From the IMG/VR virus record IMGVR_UViG_3300028174_000006, positions 1 through 43,964 of that record: a stretch of DNA of 43,964 bases; one strand, written 5' to 3'. Origin of the DNA: a virus. Of the stretch, positions 17,170 to 25,704 are shown one piece after another (within the stretch, counting starts at the first letter, position 1; every line of letters starts with the position of its first letter). The position numbers and the translations under genes are program-made. Below the pieces are notes generated by a model. That model was not told where the DNA came from. It worked only from the letters and a program-made list of their open reading frames with translations, and made no database searches.

Positions 17170-18871
17170 ACAGGATGCCGGCGGGACTTCTGTAGCCACG
17201 TTCAAGAACGGAGACGGCAAACAGAAGGCCAAGACGGGGAAGCCGCGTCGTGTGGTCACAGGTTCGATGCGTTCTCGCATCGCCACGGCAGGAGGTCTGG
17301 GCGGCGCGGGCACCATGCAGGGCGCGGGCGGCAACTTCTACAGCCCCGAGCTCTCAACCGACTTCCTCGAGCTCCCCCAGAGTCTTCACGAACAGTGGAA
17401 CTACTACAGGTTCTTCTATCGGAGCGAGCCCTTCGTCGGTCAGGCGATCGACCTCCACACGGAACTGCCCCTTAGCAAGGTCCGCATCGGAACACCCAAG
17501 GCGGCAAATCGAGATCTGGCCGAGGCGGCTGCAAAGTTCTGCACCAAGTGGGCACGCAAGGTCGGCCTCCTCCAGAGACTCATCTCCATCGTTCACGAGA
17601 GGAACCTCATCGGTGAGGCATTCATCTGGTGCGAGGACGACAATCCGGAGATGCCGGATGAAGTCAGGTACGAGACACGCCGCACCCTCACCGAGGACGG
17701 GCTCGCTATTGAGGAGCAGGTTGAGGTCGAAGACGCGGACGAGAAGGCTGCCAAGTGGCTGAAGAAGAACTACAAGGGCTGGACATCCATCCGGTGTCTT
17801 CCCCCTGAACAGATCCGGATGGAGAGCTTCAACTTCACCGATGAGAAGATTGTCGAGCTGATCCCGGACTCCAAGACCAAGCGCGTCATCGACCAGGCCA
17901 GACAGGGGGATGAGCAGGCCCAGCGGGTCGTCAAGTCGATGCCAGCGGATGTGGTGGCTGCTGTGATGGCCGGGGGGAACATCCCCCTCAACACAGACCC
18001 CATGGCGGGGTCGTTCGTCCACTACATGGCGAACCGGAAGTCCGACTACGAACCTCGGGGCCGCTCCATCCTGGAACGGTGCATGCGCGCCCTGGTGTAC
18101 AGGGACAAGCTGCGCCAGGCACAGACGAGTATCGCTTCCCGCCACATGACCCCGATTCGGATCGTGTACGGCGAGGACATTAGTGTCGCGGACGTGGAGG
18201 CGTTGCGGGAGCAGGTCGACCAGGCTCTGATGGATCCGGACTACTCCATCATTGCCAACTTCCAGGTCACCTGGGAAGAGATGGGAGCGGACCAGAGACT
18301 TCTGGATCTGAGCAGCGAGTACGACCTGACGGACCGCCAGCTCTACGCAGGGCTGGGTGTGACCGAGGGGCTCCTCTCCGGGGAGAGCGCATACTCGGGT
18401 GACCGAATCAACCTGGAGGTCATCAACACCCGGTACATGCTCCTCCGAGAGCAGCTACAGGACTTCGTCGAAGAACACATCTTCAAGCCGATGTGCTCCC
18501 GAATGGGCTTCGTAGAAACAGACGCTGACGGCGAAGACGTGGTCGTGGTCCCCACACTCACGTTCACCCGCCTGGCCCTGCGGGACAACCGCGACACCTT
18601 CGACGCTCTGTACAACCTGTACACGAAGGGATCCCTGGACGTGGACACAATCCTTGAGCTCCTCAACCTTGACCCGGTCGCGGTTCGGGAGAAGATCGAG
18701 AGGGACCTGTTCACGGTCAGCGACCCGACCTTCAACGAGGTCCTGCGAGGCATCTACGGCGAAGCTGGCCGCGCTCTGGCCGAAGCTACCAACGCAAACG
18801 AGAAGATTGCCGAGGCACTCGGCTTGGACTACGCCCCCAAGGTGGAAGAAGGCGACGGCAGGTTCGGGTAG
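17162..18871 (+). CDS. Portal protein
   Basis: 569 aa, the dodecameric ring at the unique head vertex through which DNA passes, and the docking site for TerL. Evidence is the position after TerL, the length, and a typical portal order. A disordered Gly-rich N-terminus leads to F-Y-S-P-E-L-S-T-D-F-L-E-L-P and the clip/wing segment with Y-Y-R-F-F-Y-R-S-E-P-F-V-G-Q-A-I-D-L (~81-98). Then come a long helical stem, P-R-G-R-S-I-L-E-R-C-M-R-A-L (portal core helix), and a C-terminal crown of helices ending acidic. G-D-R-I-N-L-E near 417 matches the loop seen in large-myovirus portals. Confident. Confidence 0.85.
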   Translation: MSEQDAGGTSVATFKNGDGKQKAKTGKPRRVVTGSMRSRIATAGGLGGAGTMQGAGGNFYSPELSTDFLELPQSLHEQWNYYRFFYRSEPFVGQAIDLHTELPLSKVRIGTPKAANRDLAEAAAKFCTKWARKVGLLQRLISIVHERNLIGEAFIWCEDDNPEMPDEVRYETRRTLTEDGLAIEEQVEVEDADEKAAKWLKKNYKGWTSIRCLPPEQIRMESFNFTDEKIVELIPDSKTKRVIDQARQGDEQAQRVVKSMPADVVAAVMAGGNIPLNTDPMAGSFVHYMANRKSDYEPRGRSILERCMRALVYRDKLRQAQTSIASRHMTPIRIVYGEDISVADVEALREQVDQALMDPDYSIIANFQVTWEEMGADQRLLDLSSEYDLTDRQLYAGLGVTEGLLSGESAYSGDRINLEVINTRYMLLREQLQDFVEEHIFKPMCSRMGFVETDADGEDVVVVPTLTFTRLALRDNRDTFDALYNLYTKGSLDVDTILELLNLDPVAVREKIERDLFTVSDPTFNEVLRGIYGEAGRALAEATNANEKIAEALGLDYAPKVEEGDGRFG

Positions 18872-18920
18872 CCCTTCACGGTACTGACGCTATCACTCCG
18901 AAGGACCAGCGGAGGACCGG

Positions 18921-20480
18921 ATGGCTCAATCACCGTTCCAGGTAGATGCACTTCAGATCGAACCAGGCTCCGGTGACACCCTCACCGTAGGCAGGGACAG
19001 TACTGCTGGCGCAATGAAGCTCGTCGATGCCGTCCTCACGGCAGGCGTGCTTCTCCCCTCCCTCGTGGGAATGCGAGCGATCACAGGGGTTTACGTCGTA
19101 GGCCGAGCAGGCGACGGCGCGGCGTACACCACCATCCAGGCTGCTCTGGACGCGATCCCGGATACTTCGAGCACGCTCTTGCCGTCAATCGTCTGGGTCC
19201 TACCGGGCGTCTACACGGAGAACGTGACCCTCCAGAAGGACGGAGTGTTCTTGTGCTCTCCCGGCGGAGCGAAGATCACCAACAGCGGCGCGGCACACAC
19301 GGTCACAATCTCTGCGTCTCTGGACACGGTGCCGCTCAAGACCGTCATTCGGGGCATGGAGATCGAGAGCACTACTGCGGCCTACGCCTGTATCAAGGTG
19401 GACGGAGCAGACACCTTTGCATCGGGAACCGTCACAGTAGTGACTGCGCCCCTGGCTGCGGGGGATACCCTCACCATCAACGGCACGGTGCTCACAGGCA
19501 TCGCCGGAACCCGAGCTGCAGGCAGCAACAACTTCTCCACGCTGGGCAGCACAATCACTGCGGTGGCAGCGGAGCTCACGGCTGCGATCAACGATGCGCT
19601 GAACGGCTTTGCAACAACGGTGAAGGCCACAGCGGCTGCGGGTGTGGTCACCATCCAGGCGATTACTGCGGGGAGCGGGGGGAATGCTATCACTCTCGCC
19701 ACCTCTACGACCCCCTCTGGCGGGATCACCTTGTCGGGTGCGACTTTGTCCGGAGGCTCGGCCTCGGGCAGTCTCGTGTTGTCTGAGGCGCTTCTGGTGG
19801 AGGACACGATCCTCATTGCTTCTGGGGCAGGCGGCTACCAGATCAACGCAAGTACGGCGAACGACATCTGGGTCCGGGGCGGAACCTGGCGCGGCTCCAG
19901 CGCGACCTCTACGACTCTGATCGCCGACTGCGCCAGCTTCCGAGTCTCTGGTCTGGAGTGGGCGAACGACTTCAACCTCTCCTACGACACAGCCAACGAT
20001 GTGCCTGCTAACACTGCGACTGCATACCAGCTCCAGGATTTGGGCAACGTCGGGGACATCATCTGCGACCTCGCCTCGGGCGGGGCTCTGGTGCTGTACA
20101 ACAACCCGGTGGTCGGGGGCCTGACCTTGTCGGGCACTCAGGCATTCACCGCCACTCGGTGCGGGCTGGGTACGATCGCTCTGGACGAGACTGTCGCAGC
20201 GACGCTGTCCCACTGCTCACGAGGAGCCCTCACTCTCACAGGAGGGACTCCGACCATCGACGAGTCGCGCCTGATCGGTTCGGCTGCGTTCTCTGCGTCG
20301 GCTTCTGAGGCTGTCGCCTTCGACATCTCGATGTCCGACGCTTCCTTCACGGTGCTTCTGGATAACCCAGGCACCACTGCCATTCTGGCCGCGACCACGA
20401 AGGCTGTGACCGGCTTCACCATTGCAGCCAGCGCCAGCTTCACGGGCACCGTGGGCTACGTCGTAGTTAGGGACATCTGA
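18921..20480 (+). CDS. Beta-helix virion protein with inserted beta domain
   Basis: 519 aa. From ~57, a pectate-lyase-like right-handed beta-helix begins (Y-T-T-I-Q-A-A-L-D, then P-S-I-V-W-V-L-P-G-V-Y-T-E-N-V-T-L). Residues ~165-285 are an inserted ~110-residue domain (T-L-T-I-N-G-T-V-L-T ... A-A-I-N-D-A-L-N-G-F ... G-N-A-I-T-L ... S-G-A-T-L-S-G-G) also present at 12688. The helix resumes after it. Such proteins are tail-spike or fibre components that may bind or cut surface glycans; I see no obvious catalytic residues. The shared Y-T-T-I-Q-A-A entry strand recurs in the 42610 protein. GGAGG precedes ATG 18921. The stop forms TGATG with the next short frame. Confidence 0.7.
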   Translation: MAQSPFQVDALQIEPGSGDTLTVGRDSTAGAMKLVDAVLTAGVLLPSLVGMRAITGVYVVGRAGDGAAYTTIQAALDAIPDTSSTLLPSIVWVLPGVYTENVTLQKDGVFLCSPGGAKITNSGAAHTVTISASLDTVPLKTVIRGMEIESTTAAYACIKVDGADTFASGTVTVVTAPLAAGDTLTINGTVLTGIAGTRAAGSNNFSTLGSTITAVAAELTAAINDALNGFATTVKATAAAGVVTIQAITAGSGGNAITLATSTTPSGGITLSGATLSGGSASGSLVLSEALLVEDTILIASGAGGYQINASTANDIWVRGGTWRGSSATSTTLIADCASFRVSGLEWANDFNLSYDTANDVPANTATAYQLQDLGNVGDIICDLASGGALVLYNNPVVGGLTLSGTQAFTATRCGLGTIALDETVAATLSHCSRGALTLTGGTPTIDESRLIGSAAFSASASEAVAFDISMSDASFTVLLDNPGTTAILAATTKAVTGFTIAASASFTGTVGYVVVRDI

Positions 20481-20536
20481 TGAAGAACCTCCGCAAGATC
20501 CTCGCGCAAGAGGCAGCCGGCACCCCTGACCCCTGA
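20480..20536 (+). CDS. 18-codon leader ORF
   Basis: ATG 20480 overlaps the previous stop (TGATG). It encodes M-K-N-L-R-K-I-L-A-Q-E-A-A-G-T-P-D-P, then TGA. It is in frame with the next gene, whose ATG is two sense codons beyond the TGA (GGA AGC ATG). The peptide resembles T4 capsid-targeting leaders and the N-terminus at 9598. Possibly a translated leader, or an N-terminus fused by readthrough; see findings. Confidence 0.4.
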   Translation: MKNLRKILAQEAAGTPDP

Positions 20537-20542
20537 GGAAGC

Positions 20543-21775
20543 ATGTACTACGTCCTCTCAGAAGCTATCAAGGAGCGGATGATCGGAGAGCTCCGGGAGT
20601 TCTGGGCTAAGGACCCGAAGTACAAGGACTCCCTGACACCGAACATCCAGGGGAAGTACTCATTCGAGGAACGGCCTCAGCAGGCCATCATCCTCAAGAG
20701 CACGTCCGCCACCCCGCAGCGGTTCTCGGCGGACAACTTCCAGGGCACCGTTGTGTCCTACTGCACTCTGTACAAGGCATACGGGAAGCTCGGGACCTCG
20801 ATTGAGTGGGTTCGAGAGGACAGTCGAGCCATCCAGAAGAACGCAGGGGTGTTCCCCACGATTCCCGGCATCTACTACATCGAGGTCCGCAAGGAAGCCC
20901 TGGCGTGGAAGGGCGTGACCCGAGACTACCTGGTGTTCTATGTGGACCCGTTGCTGTCGGTAATCGACGAGCGTCCGGTCGCGTCTGTTGATACTCGTGT
21001 CTACACGGTGAGCCAGGGGGCGTTCCACCCCGGCTCCATGGTGGTCTACGAAATGCCGGGCAACCTCCCGCTGTATGAAGGAATCAACTATTCCGCCGAC
21101 TCGGCCACTGGTATCATCACGCTGGTGCGTCCTCTGCCCTCAGGGACATCCCTCTCTGTGGACTACCGCTACGCGGGCACGAGCACCGGCCCCTTTCCGG
21201 TCGAAGAGAACGGCGCCAACAACACCGCAATCCCAGGGGTGGTCCTGGCGTTCGGTCGGCGAGCCTACGAAGGCGACGTGATGGCGGTGGGCATTTCCGA
21301 GCGCCGCGAAGAGGCAGCTCGAGAGTTCGGCGGCAAGTTCGAAATGAGCGTGGACCTCGACATTATGGCCCGCGACGTGTACGCTCAAGGTGAGATTACC
21401 GACCGCACTCTCATGTACCTCCAGGCCCAGCTGCGCGACCGGCTCTCCTTCGAGGGGATCGAGATCGATCAGGTGAACCACGGGGGCGAGGCCGAAGAGA
21501 CCTACGATGAGAACGAGGACTCCTACTTCTACACAGCGTCCCTCTCTGTGTCCCTGTTGACGGACTGGTCTATCAGGATTCCCTACGGACCCGCCTTCAC
21601 GCGCATTCTCCAGGGCACGGTCCAGGCAGACCAGATCGCCTCTGCTCTCTCGGACGACCAGCTCTCCACTATGGGGAACACATCGGGGCTTCGGGCTACG
21701 GACCAACTGGGTCTCCAGGCCGTGCAGGACCCATGGTTCCGGAACCGCACCCGGAACTACGAGCTCATCCGGTGA
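20543..21775 (+). CDS. Virion structural protein, neck- or tail-completion-like
   Basis: 410 aa. The GAGGAAG ribosome site overlaps the leader ORF stop. N-terminal helix (Y-Y-V-L-S-E-A-I-K-E-R-M-I-G-E-L), then a beta domain including G-S-M-V-V-Y-E-M-P-G-N-L-P-L and L-S-V-D-Y-R-Y-A-G, a pattern I associate with beta repeats in myovirus sheath and neck proteins. A C-terminal alpha/beta part follows, with L-T-D-W-S-I-R-I-P-Y-G-P. Located after the portal and beta-helix protein, the usual place of head-completion proteins. No enzyme motif. Function inferred from position only. Confidence 0.55.
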   Translation: MYYVLSEAIKERMIGELREFWAKDPKYKDSLTPNIQGKYSFEERPQQAIILKSTSATPQRFSADNFQGTVVSYCTLYKAYGKLGTSIEWVREDSRAIQKNAGVFPTIPGIYYIEVRKEALAWKGVTRDYLVFYVDPLLSVIDERPVASVDTRVYTVSQGAFHPGSMVVYEMPGNLPLYEGINYSADSATGIITLVRPLPSGTSLSVDYRYAGTSTGPFPVEENGANNTAIPGVVLAFGRRAYEGDVMAVGISERREEAAREFGGKFEMSVDLDIMARDVYAQGEITDRTLMYLQAQLRDRLSFEGIEIDQVNHGGEAEETYDENEDSYFYTASLSVSLLTDWSIRIPYGPAFTRILQGTVQADQIASALSDDQLSTMGNTSGLRATDQLGLQAVQDPWFRNRTRNYELIR

Positions 21776-21807
21776 TCGGCCTATGCCCCGCTCTCTGCAA
21801 ACCCTCT

Positions 21808-21822
21808 GGTAGGCTGTAGACC
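21808..21822 (+). promoter_or_regulatory. GGTAGG leader element
   Basis: GGTAGGCTGTAGACC lies immediately before ATG 21823 and shares the GGTAGR start and GTAG/CTAC content with 6336 and 8428. GGTAGG may also act as the Shine-Dalgarno. Confidence 0.3.
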
Positions 21823-22416
21823 ATGAACGGAGACTTCTGGGACCGCTTGATTGCGGGACACACCGCTACGACAGTTCCCAGTGCCGTAGACCAGCGTCTG
21901 GCAGGCAAGGGCTTCGGCGAGGCTTTTGAGGGTGTTCGCGCTCTGACAGACAAGGGGCGTGAGGCAGCTGCACTCGAGCTTCCCGTGGCGTCTGGAACCA
22001 AGGTGTCCTTCAAGGGAACCCTGGGGTCCTACCTCTCGATGGATGATCCTCCTGCCCCGGGAGTCTCCGGCGAGGTAGTGACGGTGCGTTCGGCGGGCGG
22101 GGATGTGACTTCCCACGAGGGCTTGGTCTTCGTCAAGTGGGCCGACGGCAAGTTCCGCCCGGTCCACGCGGAGTTCCTAACGGCTGTGCCCACCAGGCCT
22201 CTCACAGCGGCGGAGATGGGAAGCCTGGCCTTCTCGGCGGGCAACGTCCGTATGCATGCGGCCAGCCTGGGAGACTTGACGTCCTTCCTCAAGGTGGCCG
22301 AGGGGACCCTCATCCACAAGAGCACCAAGGACCTCTGGACGTTCAACAAGGACGCAGACGGGAACCTGCTCGTCGAGCGTTTGTTCGACGGCAACGGTGA
22401 CCCCCTGAAGGGATAG
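21823..22416 (+). CDS. Hypothetical protein, 197 aa
   Basis: No firm family. Helical N-terminus (F-W-D-R-L-I-A-G-H), then an SH3-like beta region (~65-120: G-T-K-V-S-F-K-G-T-L-G-S; G-L-V-F-V-K-W-A-D-G-K-F). The C-terminus has T-L-I-H-K-S-T-K-D-L-W-T-F and V-E-R-L-F-D-G-N-G-D-P-L-K-G. This C-terminal 'HKSTxDLW...RLFDxxGxPLKG' pattern looks like a conserved unit in large-phage proteins. No signal peptide. Function unknown. Confidence 0.6.
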   Translation: MNGDFWDRLIAGHTATTVPSAVDQRLAGKGFGEAFEGVRALTDKGREAAALELPVASGTKVSFKGTLGSYLSMDDPPAPGVSGEVVTVRSAGGDVTSHEGLVFVKWADGKFRPVHAEFLTAVPTRPLTAAEMGSLAFSAGNVRMHAASLGDLTSFLKVAEGTLIHKSTKDLWTFNKDADGNLLVERLFDGNGDPLKG

Positions 22417-22490
22417 GACAACGTCCTCCCAGGGCAAGAATGAGCGGTAGAGACCCTATGGGTGCGTCTACACCAGAGGAGCTCTGCCCC

Positions 22491-23384
22491 ATGTCTACCC
22501 CGAACCCTCAGCGTGTCGCCGTTCGCTTCGCCCGGCAGAAGCATGCAGGCCAGGTGAAGACCGCTGGCGAAGTCCGGTTCATCAAGGACCGGGGCGGCGA
22601 CAAAGGCGAGTGGGCCTGGAACACTCCGGGACCTTCGGAGCGCGAGATCCACGACAACTTCTTGTTCAATGCTCGGCACCTGAAGCCTCTTGCGCAGGTC
22701 CTTCGCTCCACCTTGATGGCCCTGGGCCACGCAACCTCGGCGCACGCCCGGTTCGTCAAGATCAAGAGCAGGAACGTGAGCCCGGACGGCAACCTCGGCG
22801 GGAAGGGGTACATTCAGAAGATCACGGACATGAGACGCCAGTTGATGAACAGCATCGAGGCCCTGTCGGCGATCGGAGACACCGTTCACGACGAGCTCAA
22901 TGCGCCTCACTGGGATCCGGCCGAGGACACCCTGGACTCCCGCGACAGGGAAGAGGTCAAGGAGATCGTGGAGGACGCCGAGGCCATCAAGGAAGACCCC
23001 GAGGGCTGGGCGGAAGACCAGGAAGACGAGTTGGACGAGGATTCCCCACAGGGAAAGACAGCCCGCGTCAAGCACCGGCCTCTCCAGCGATCCCTTCTGG
23101 ATGCCCAGACTGCGTTGAACAACCTCTCGCACCGAGTACAGAACCTTCAGGGGCGAGTGCGGTCCATGAAGATCAACGCTGAAGAAGCCGAGCAGGACTT
23201 CAGTTTCGAGGACAGCCCCCGCTTCTTCGACACCCTGGTGCAGGAAGCGGACGAGCTGGCGAGCCTGGCCTGGGACTTGCACCGGACTACAACTAAGGCA
23301 GATGTGGGCCTGTCTCGCTATCGGCTGGCTTCTGTCAGTTCCGAGCGAGTAGCCTCCCGCTATCTGGAGAAGAACCATGAGTGA
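22491..23384 (+). CDS. Helical protein carrying the RVAxR[YF] signature at both ends
   Basis: 297 aa. I prefer ATG 22491 (AGAGGAG at 22475-22481, 9 nt upstream) over ATGs at 22440 and 22458. The protein begins P-Q-R-V-A-V-R-F (8-13) and its last residues are S-E-R-V-A-S-R-Y-L-E-K-N-H-E (286-291). Between the two tags is a largely helical, acidic body (E-E-V-K-E-I-V-E-D-A-E-A-I-K) with a disordered Glu/Asp stretch. No enzyme family recognised. The end overlaps the next gene (ATGAGTGA). Tags at both termini are hard to explain by a catalytic function and favour a targeting or processing signal. Confidence 0.6.
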   Translation: MSTPNPQRVAVRFARQKHAGQVKTAGEVRFIKDRGGDKGEWAWNTPGPSEREIHDNFLFNARHLKPLAQVLRSTLMALGHATSAHARFVKIKSRNVSPDGNLGGKGYIQKITDMRRQLMNSIEALSAIGDTVHDELNAPHWDPAEDTLDSRDREEVKEIVEDAEAIKEDPEGWAEDQEDELDEDSPQGKTARVKHRPLQRSLLDAQTALNNLSHRVQNLQGRVRSMKINAEEAEQDFSFEDSPRFFDTLVQEADELASLAWDLHRTTTKADVGLSRYRLASVSSERVASRYLEKNHE

Positions 23385-25704
23385 CAAGACCTCGACCATC
23401 GACCAGCTGGGCAACTCGGAGTTTCCTTCGGACCTCTTGACGTCCACCCTGGGGTCCGGCTTCGGGGTTGGTGAGTATCCCGACATGGAGTACGGGATGG
23501 GCGTGCTTGAAGCCGTGTTCGATCCTGAGCTTCTCCCGTCGCCTGCGTTGCCCACCGGGTTGACCAGGGGGGCGGCGGAGGACATGGACCTCACGGAGAT
23601 GCTCCAGGGTGAAGAACTGGCGGACCTGAACTGGTTGAACCCTACAGTTTCCCAGGATCCTGAGCGGCTTCCCCACAGCACCAACGACACCATAATCCCA
23701 GAGCTGGTGGAAGCCTGGGGTGTGAACCGACGCACGGACGGACGCGGACACGTGTCCCGCGATCTCAACCAGGCCCGATACGAGGAGTCCCTCACTGCGG
23801 ATGCTCCGCAGACCAAGAAGGCGACAACAAGGCAGATGCGGGCTGTGGTAGCTCACGCCATGCGTCGGTCGGCCGAGGGTCAGGACATCGAGGTCGTGTG
23901 CAAGCAGGCCCTTGAGAGCATGGGTGAAGAGATGGGGCGTATCGCCCCCTTCATTCGGAGGGTGCGCGCCGAGCACGGCCTGGCAGGCAACGTCTACATC
24001 CGCGCCTCTGCCTATCCTGGGTACGGCACGGGCAAGTGGTCCACGGCTGTCAAGAAGCATGCTTCTCGGGCTCGGTACGTTCTCGTGTCCGCCAGCGAGA
24101 TGGAGCAGGCTACCTGGATCCAGAACGGTCGGTGCGGGTACACAGGCAAGCACGCGGTCACCCAGATCCCCTGGAAGGAAGCGGCCGACTTCTACTTCCC
24201 GCGCTTTGAAGCTCGGATCGCAGCACTGGTCCCGACCTGGGAAGGCTCGGATCGGGACAGGCTCCAGCGAGCCTTCCTTGAGATTCCGTCGAAGAACTCA
24301 TCCCAGACGTGGCTGCCCCAGCACTCTGAAGCTGTCCGGGAAGGCTTCCTGGCCGACAAGAAGTTGCAGATTGAGGACCCCCAGGTCCAGCACCTGGCTC
24401 GCAAGACCGCGTCGGCGCATGCTCAAATCAAGCGCTGGGCCCGCGACGGGTTCTTCTCGCAGGAGGCGTGCAACCGTATCCTGGCAGCTGAGGCCAGTCC
24501 TGAGCGTAAGGTTCAGGCCGGGGTGCGTCTCATCAAGCTCGCCCAGTCGAGGGACTTCTCCGGAGCCGTGAATCAGGGTCAGGCTGGAAGCCAGGCCCTT
24601 CTGGATGCTCGCCTTCAGGCAACTCGCTCTCGCGCTGCGAGCAGCCAGGCCGAGGTCGACCAGCGAGGGGCTCAGAAGGACGCGGCCCTGGCGGCGCGGG
24701 AGGCACGTCGCGAGTCGGAGGTCAACCGGGCTCTGGAGCAGGCATCAGAGTGGCTGCGCACTGCTGGCTTTAGCGGGGCTCCCAACCAGGGACAGGCTGG
24801 GGATATCTCTGCTCGGCGTCAGCGTCGGGAAGGTCGGCAGGCTCGGGTGGCCCGCCACGACCAGAACCTTCAGCGGGTTGCAGCCGAGCGCGCTGAAGAG
24901 CGGGTGAAGGTCGCCGTTCGCAAGGTGGCTCGGGTGATCAAGTCCGGGCTGCGAGGCAAGCGTCTGGCAGAGGAGATTCGTCGCTTGATCCCGGCGGACA
25001 TGGTTCCGTCTGCATCGAAGTACCTGGATCCGCTTCTGACCAAGACCGGAGCTCTGGAGGAGCTCGACGACAACCGTACCTACGAGGGCACGCAGTTCCA
25101 GAGGGCAGTTGCCAAGAAGGCTTCCCCTGACAGTCTCCGCAATGTTCGGGCGGGGCTGCGGTACGTCCGCCAGGCCATGTCCGAGGGCTACGCAGGCGCC
25201 AGGCTCGACGAGCTCATCGGCCAGCGGTTCTCTGACCGCGTTCAGACAGCTATGGCGGACGGTCTGCAGGAACTGAGGCAGGCCCACGAGGGCGGCGCGG
25301 GCTTCTTGTACGTGGAAGCTTCCGCCTATGCGTCGCCCACCGGAATGGCCGGTTGCGAGAAGGGAGCCCTGAAGCACCGGGCCAACGCTCTCCCCGCCGT
25401 GGCAGCAATGGATCGTTGCGCGGGGTGCAACATGGTGCGCACTCTGGAGAACGGCACCCGCAAGTGTGGGACCTACAACAAGGCAATCCTGGAAGACACC
25501 ACGGGGCCGGAGCTGCAGCAGCTCAAGACTGCGAACGTCCGAGTCGCGAACATGAGCGACGGTGAGCAGACTCAGTCGATGTTCGCTCCCGCATACGACG
25601 CCGCCGAGTTCGGCCTGCGCAACTCCAACCTGGAAGGAGTCTCCCCAGACTTCCCAGAACACGAGAAGGTGGCTGAGGTTATCTTCGGGGGCTGGGACTT
25701 TTGA
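23377..25704 (+). CDS. Large accessory protein with two copies of a Cys domain
   Basis: 775 aa, unknown family. Residues ~203-275 and ~643-710 are related: V-Y-I-R-A-S-A-Y versus L-Y-V-E-A-S-A-Y, followed by a Lys-His site and strand. The second copy has the zinc-like set C-A-G-C ... R-K-C-G-T-Y-N-K; the first has lost most Cys (R-C-G-Y-T-G-K). Between them is a long Ala/Arg/Glu helical region (~300-620) with a repeated F-S-G-A-x-N-Q-G-Q-A-G near 392 and 465. The N-terminal ~150 residues are acidic and probably disordered. Overlaps the previous gene by 8 nt. Its stop overlaps the next start (TTGA). Likely virion-associated; no catalytic motif seen. Confidence 0.6.
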   Translation: MSDKTSTIDQLGNSEFPSDLLTSTLGSGFGVGEYPDMEYGMGVLEAVFDPELLPSPALPTGLTRGAAEDMDLTEMLQGEELADLNWLNPTVSQDPERLPHSTNDTIIPELVEAWGVNRRTDGRGHVSRDLNQARYEESLTADAPQTKKATTRQMRAVVAHAMRRSAEGQDIEVVCKQALESMGEEMGRIAPFIRRVRAEHGLAGNVYIRASAYPGYGTGKWSTAVKKHASRARYVLVSASEMEQATWIQNGRCGYTGKHAVTQIPWKEAADFYFPRFEARIAALVPTWEGSDRDRLQRAFLEIPSKNSSQTWLPQHSEAVREGFLADKKLQIEDPQVQHLARKTASAHAQIKRWARDGFFSQEACNRILAAEASPERKVQAGVRLIKLAQSRDFSGAVNQGQAGSQALLDARLQATRSRAASSQAEVDQRGAQKDAALAAREARRESEVNRALEQASEWLRTAGFSGAPNQGQAGDISARRQRREGRQARVARHDQNLQRVAAERAEERVKVAVRKVARVIKSGLRGKRLAEEIRRLIPADMVPSASKYLDPLLTKTGALEELDDNRTYEGTQFQRAVAKKASPDSLRNVRAGLRYVRQAMSEGYAGARLDELIGQRFSDRVQTAMADGLQELRQAHEGGAGFLYVEASAYASPTGMAGCEKGALKHRANALPAVAAMDRCAGCNMVRTLENGTRKCGTYNKAILEDTTGPELQQLKTANVRVANMSDGEQTQSMFAPAYDAAEFGLRNSNLEGVSPDFPEHEKVAEVIFGGWDF

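Noticed and set aside
22029-23816. Long antisense open frame (about 595 codons) on the minus strand
   Set aside because: Overlaps well-supported + strand genes; composition and lack of ribosome sites fit a codon-bias shadow in a GC-rich genome. The same holds for antisense frames at 33134-34792 and 38237-39388.
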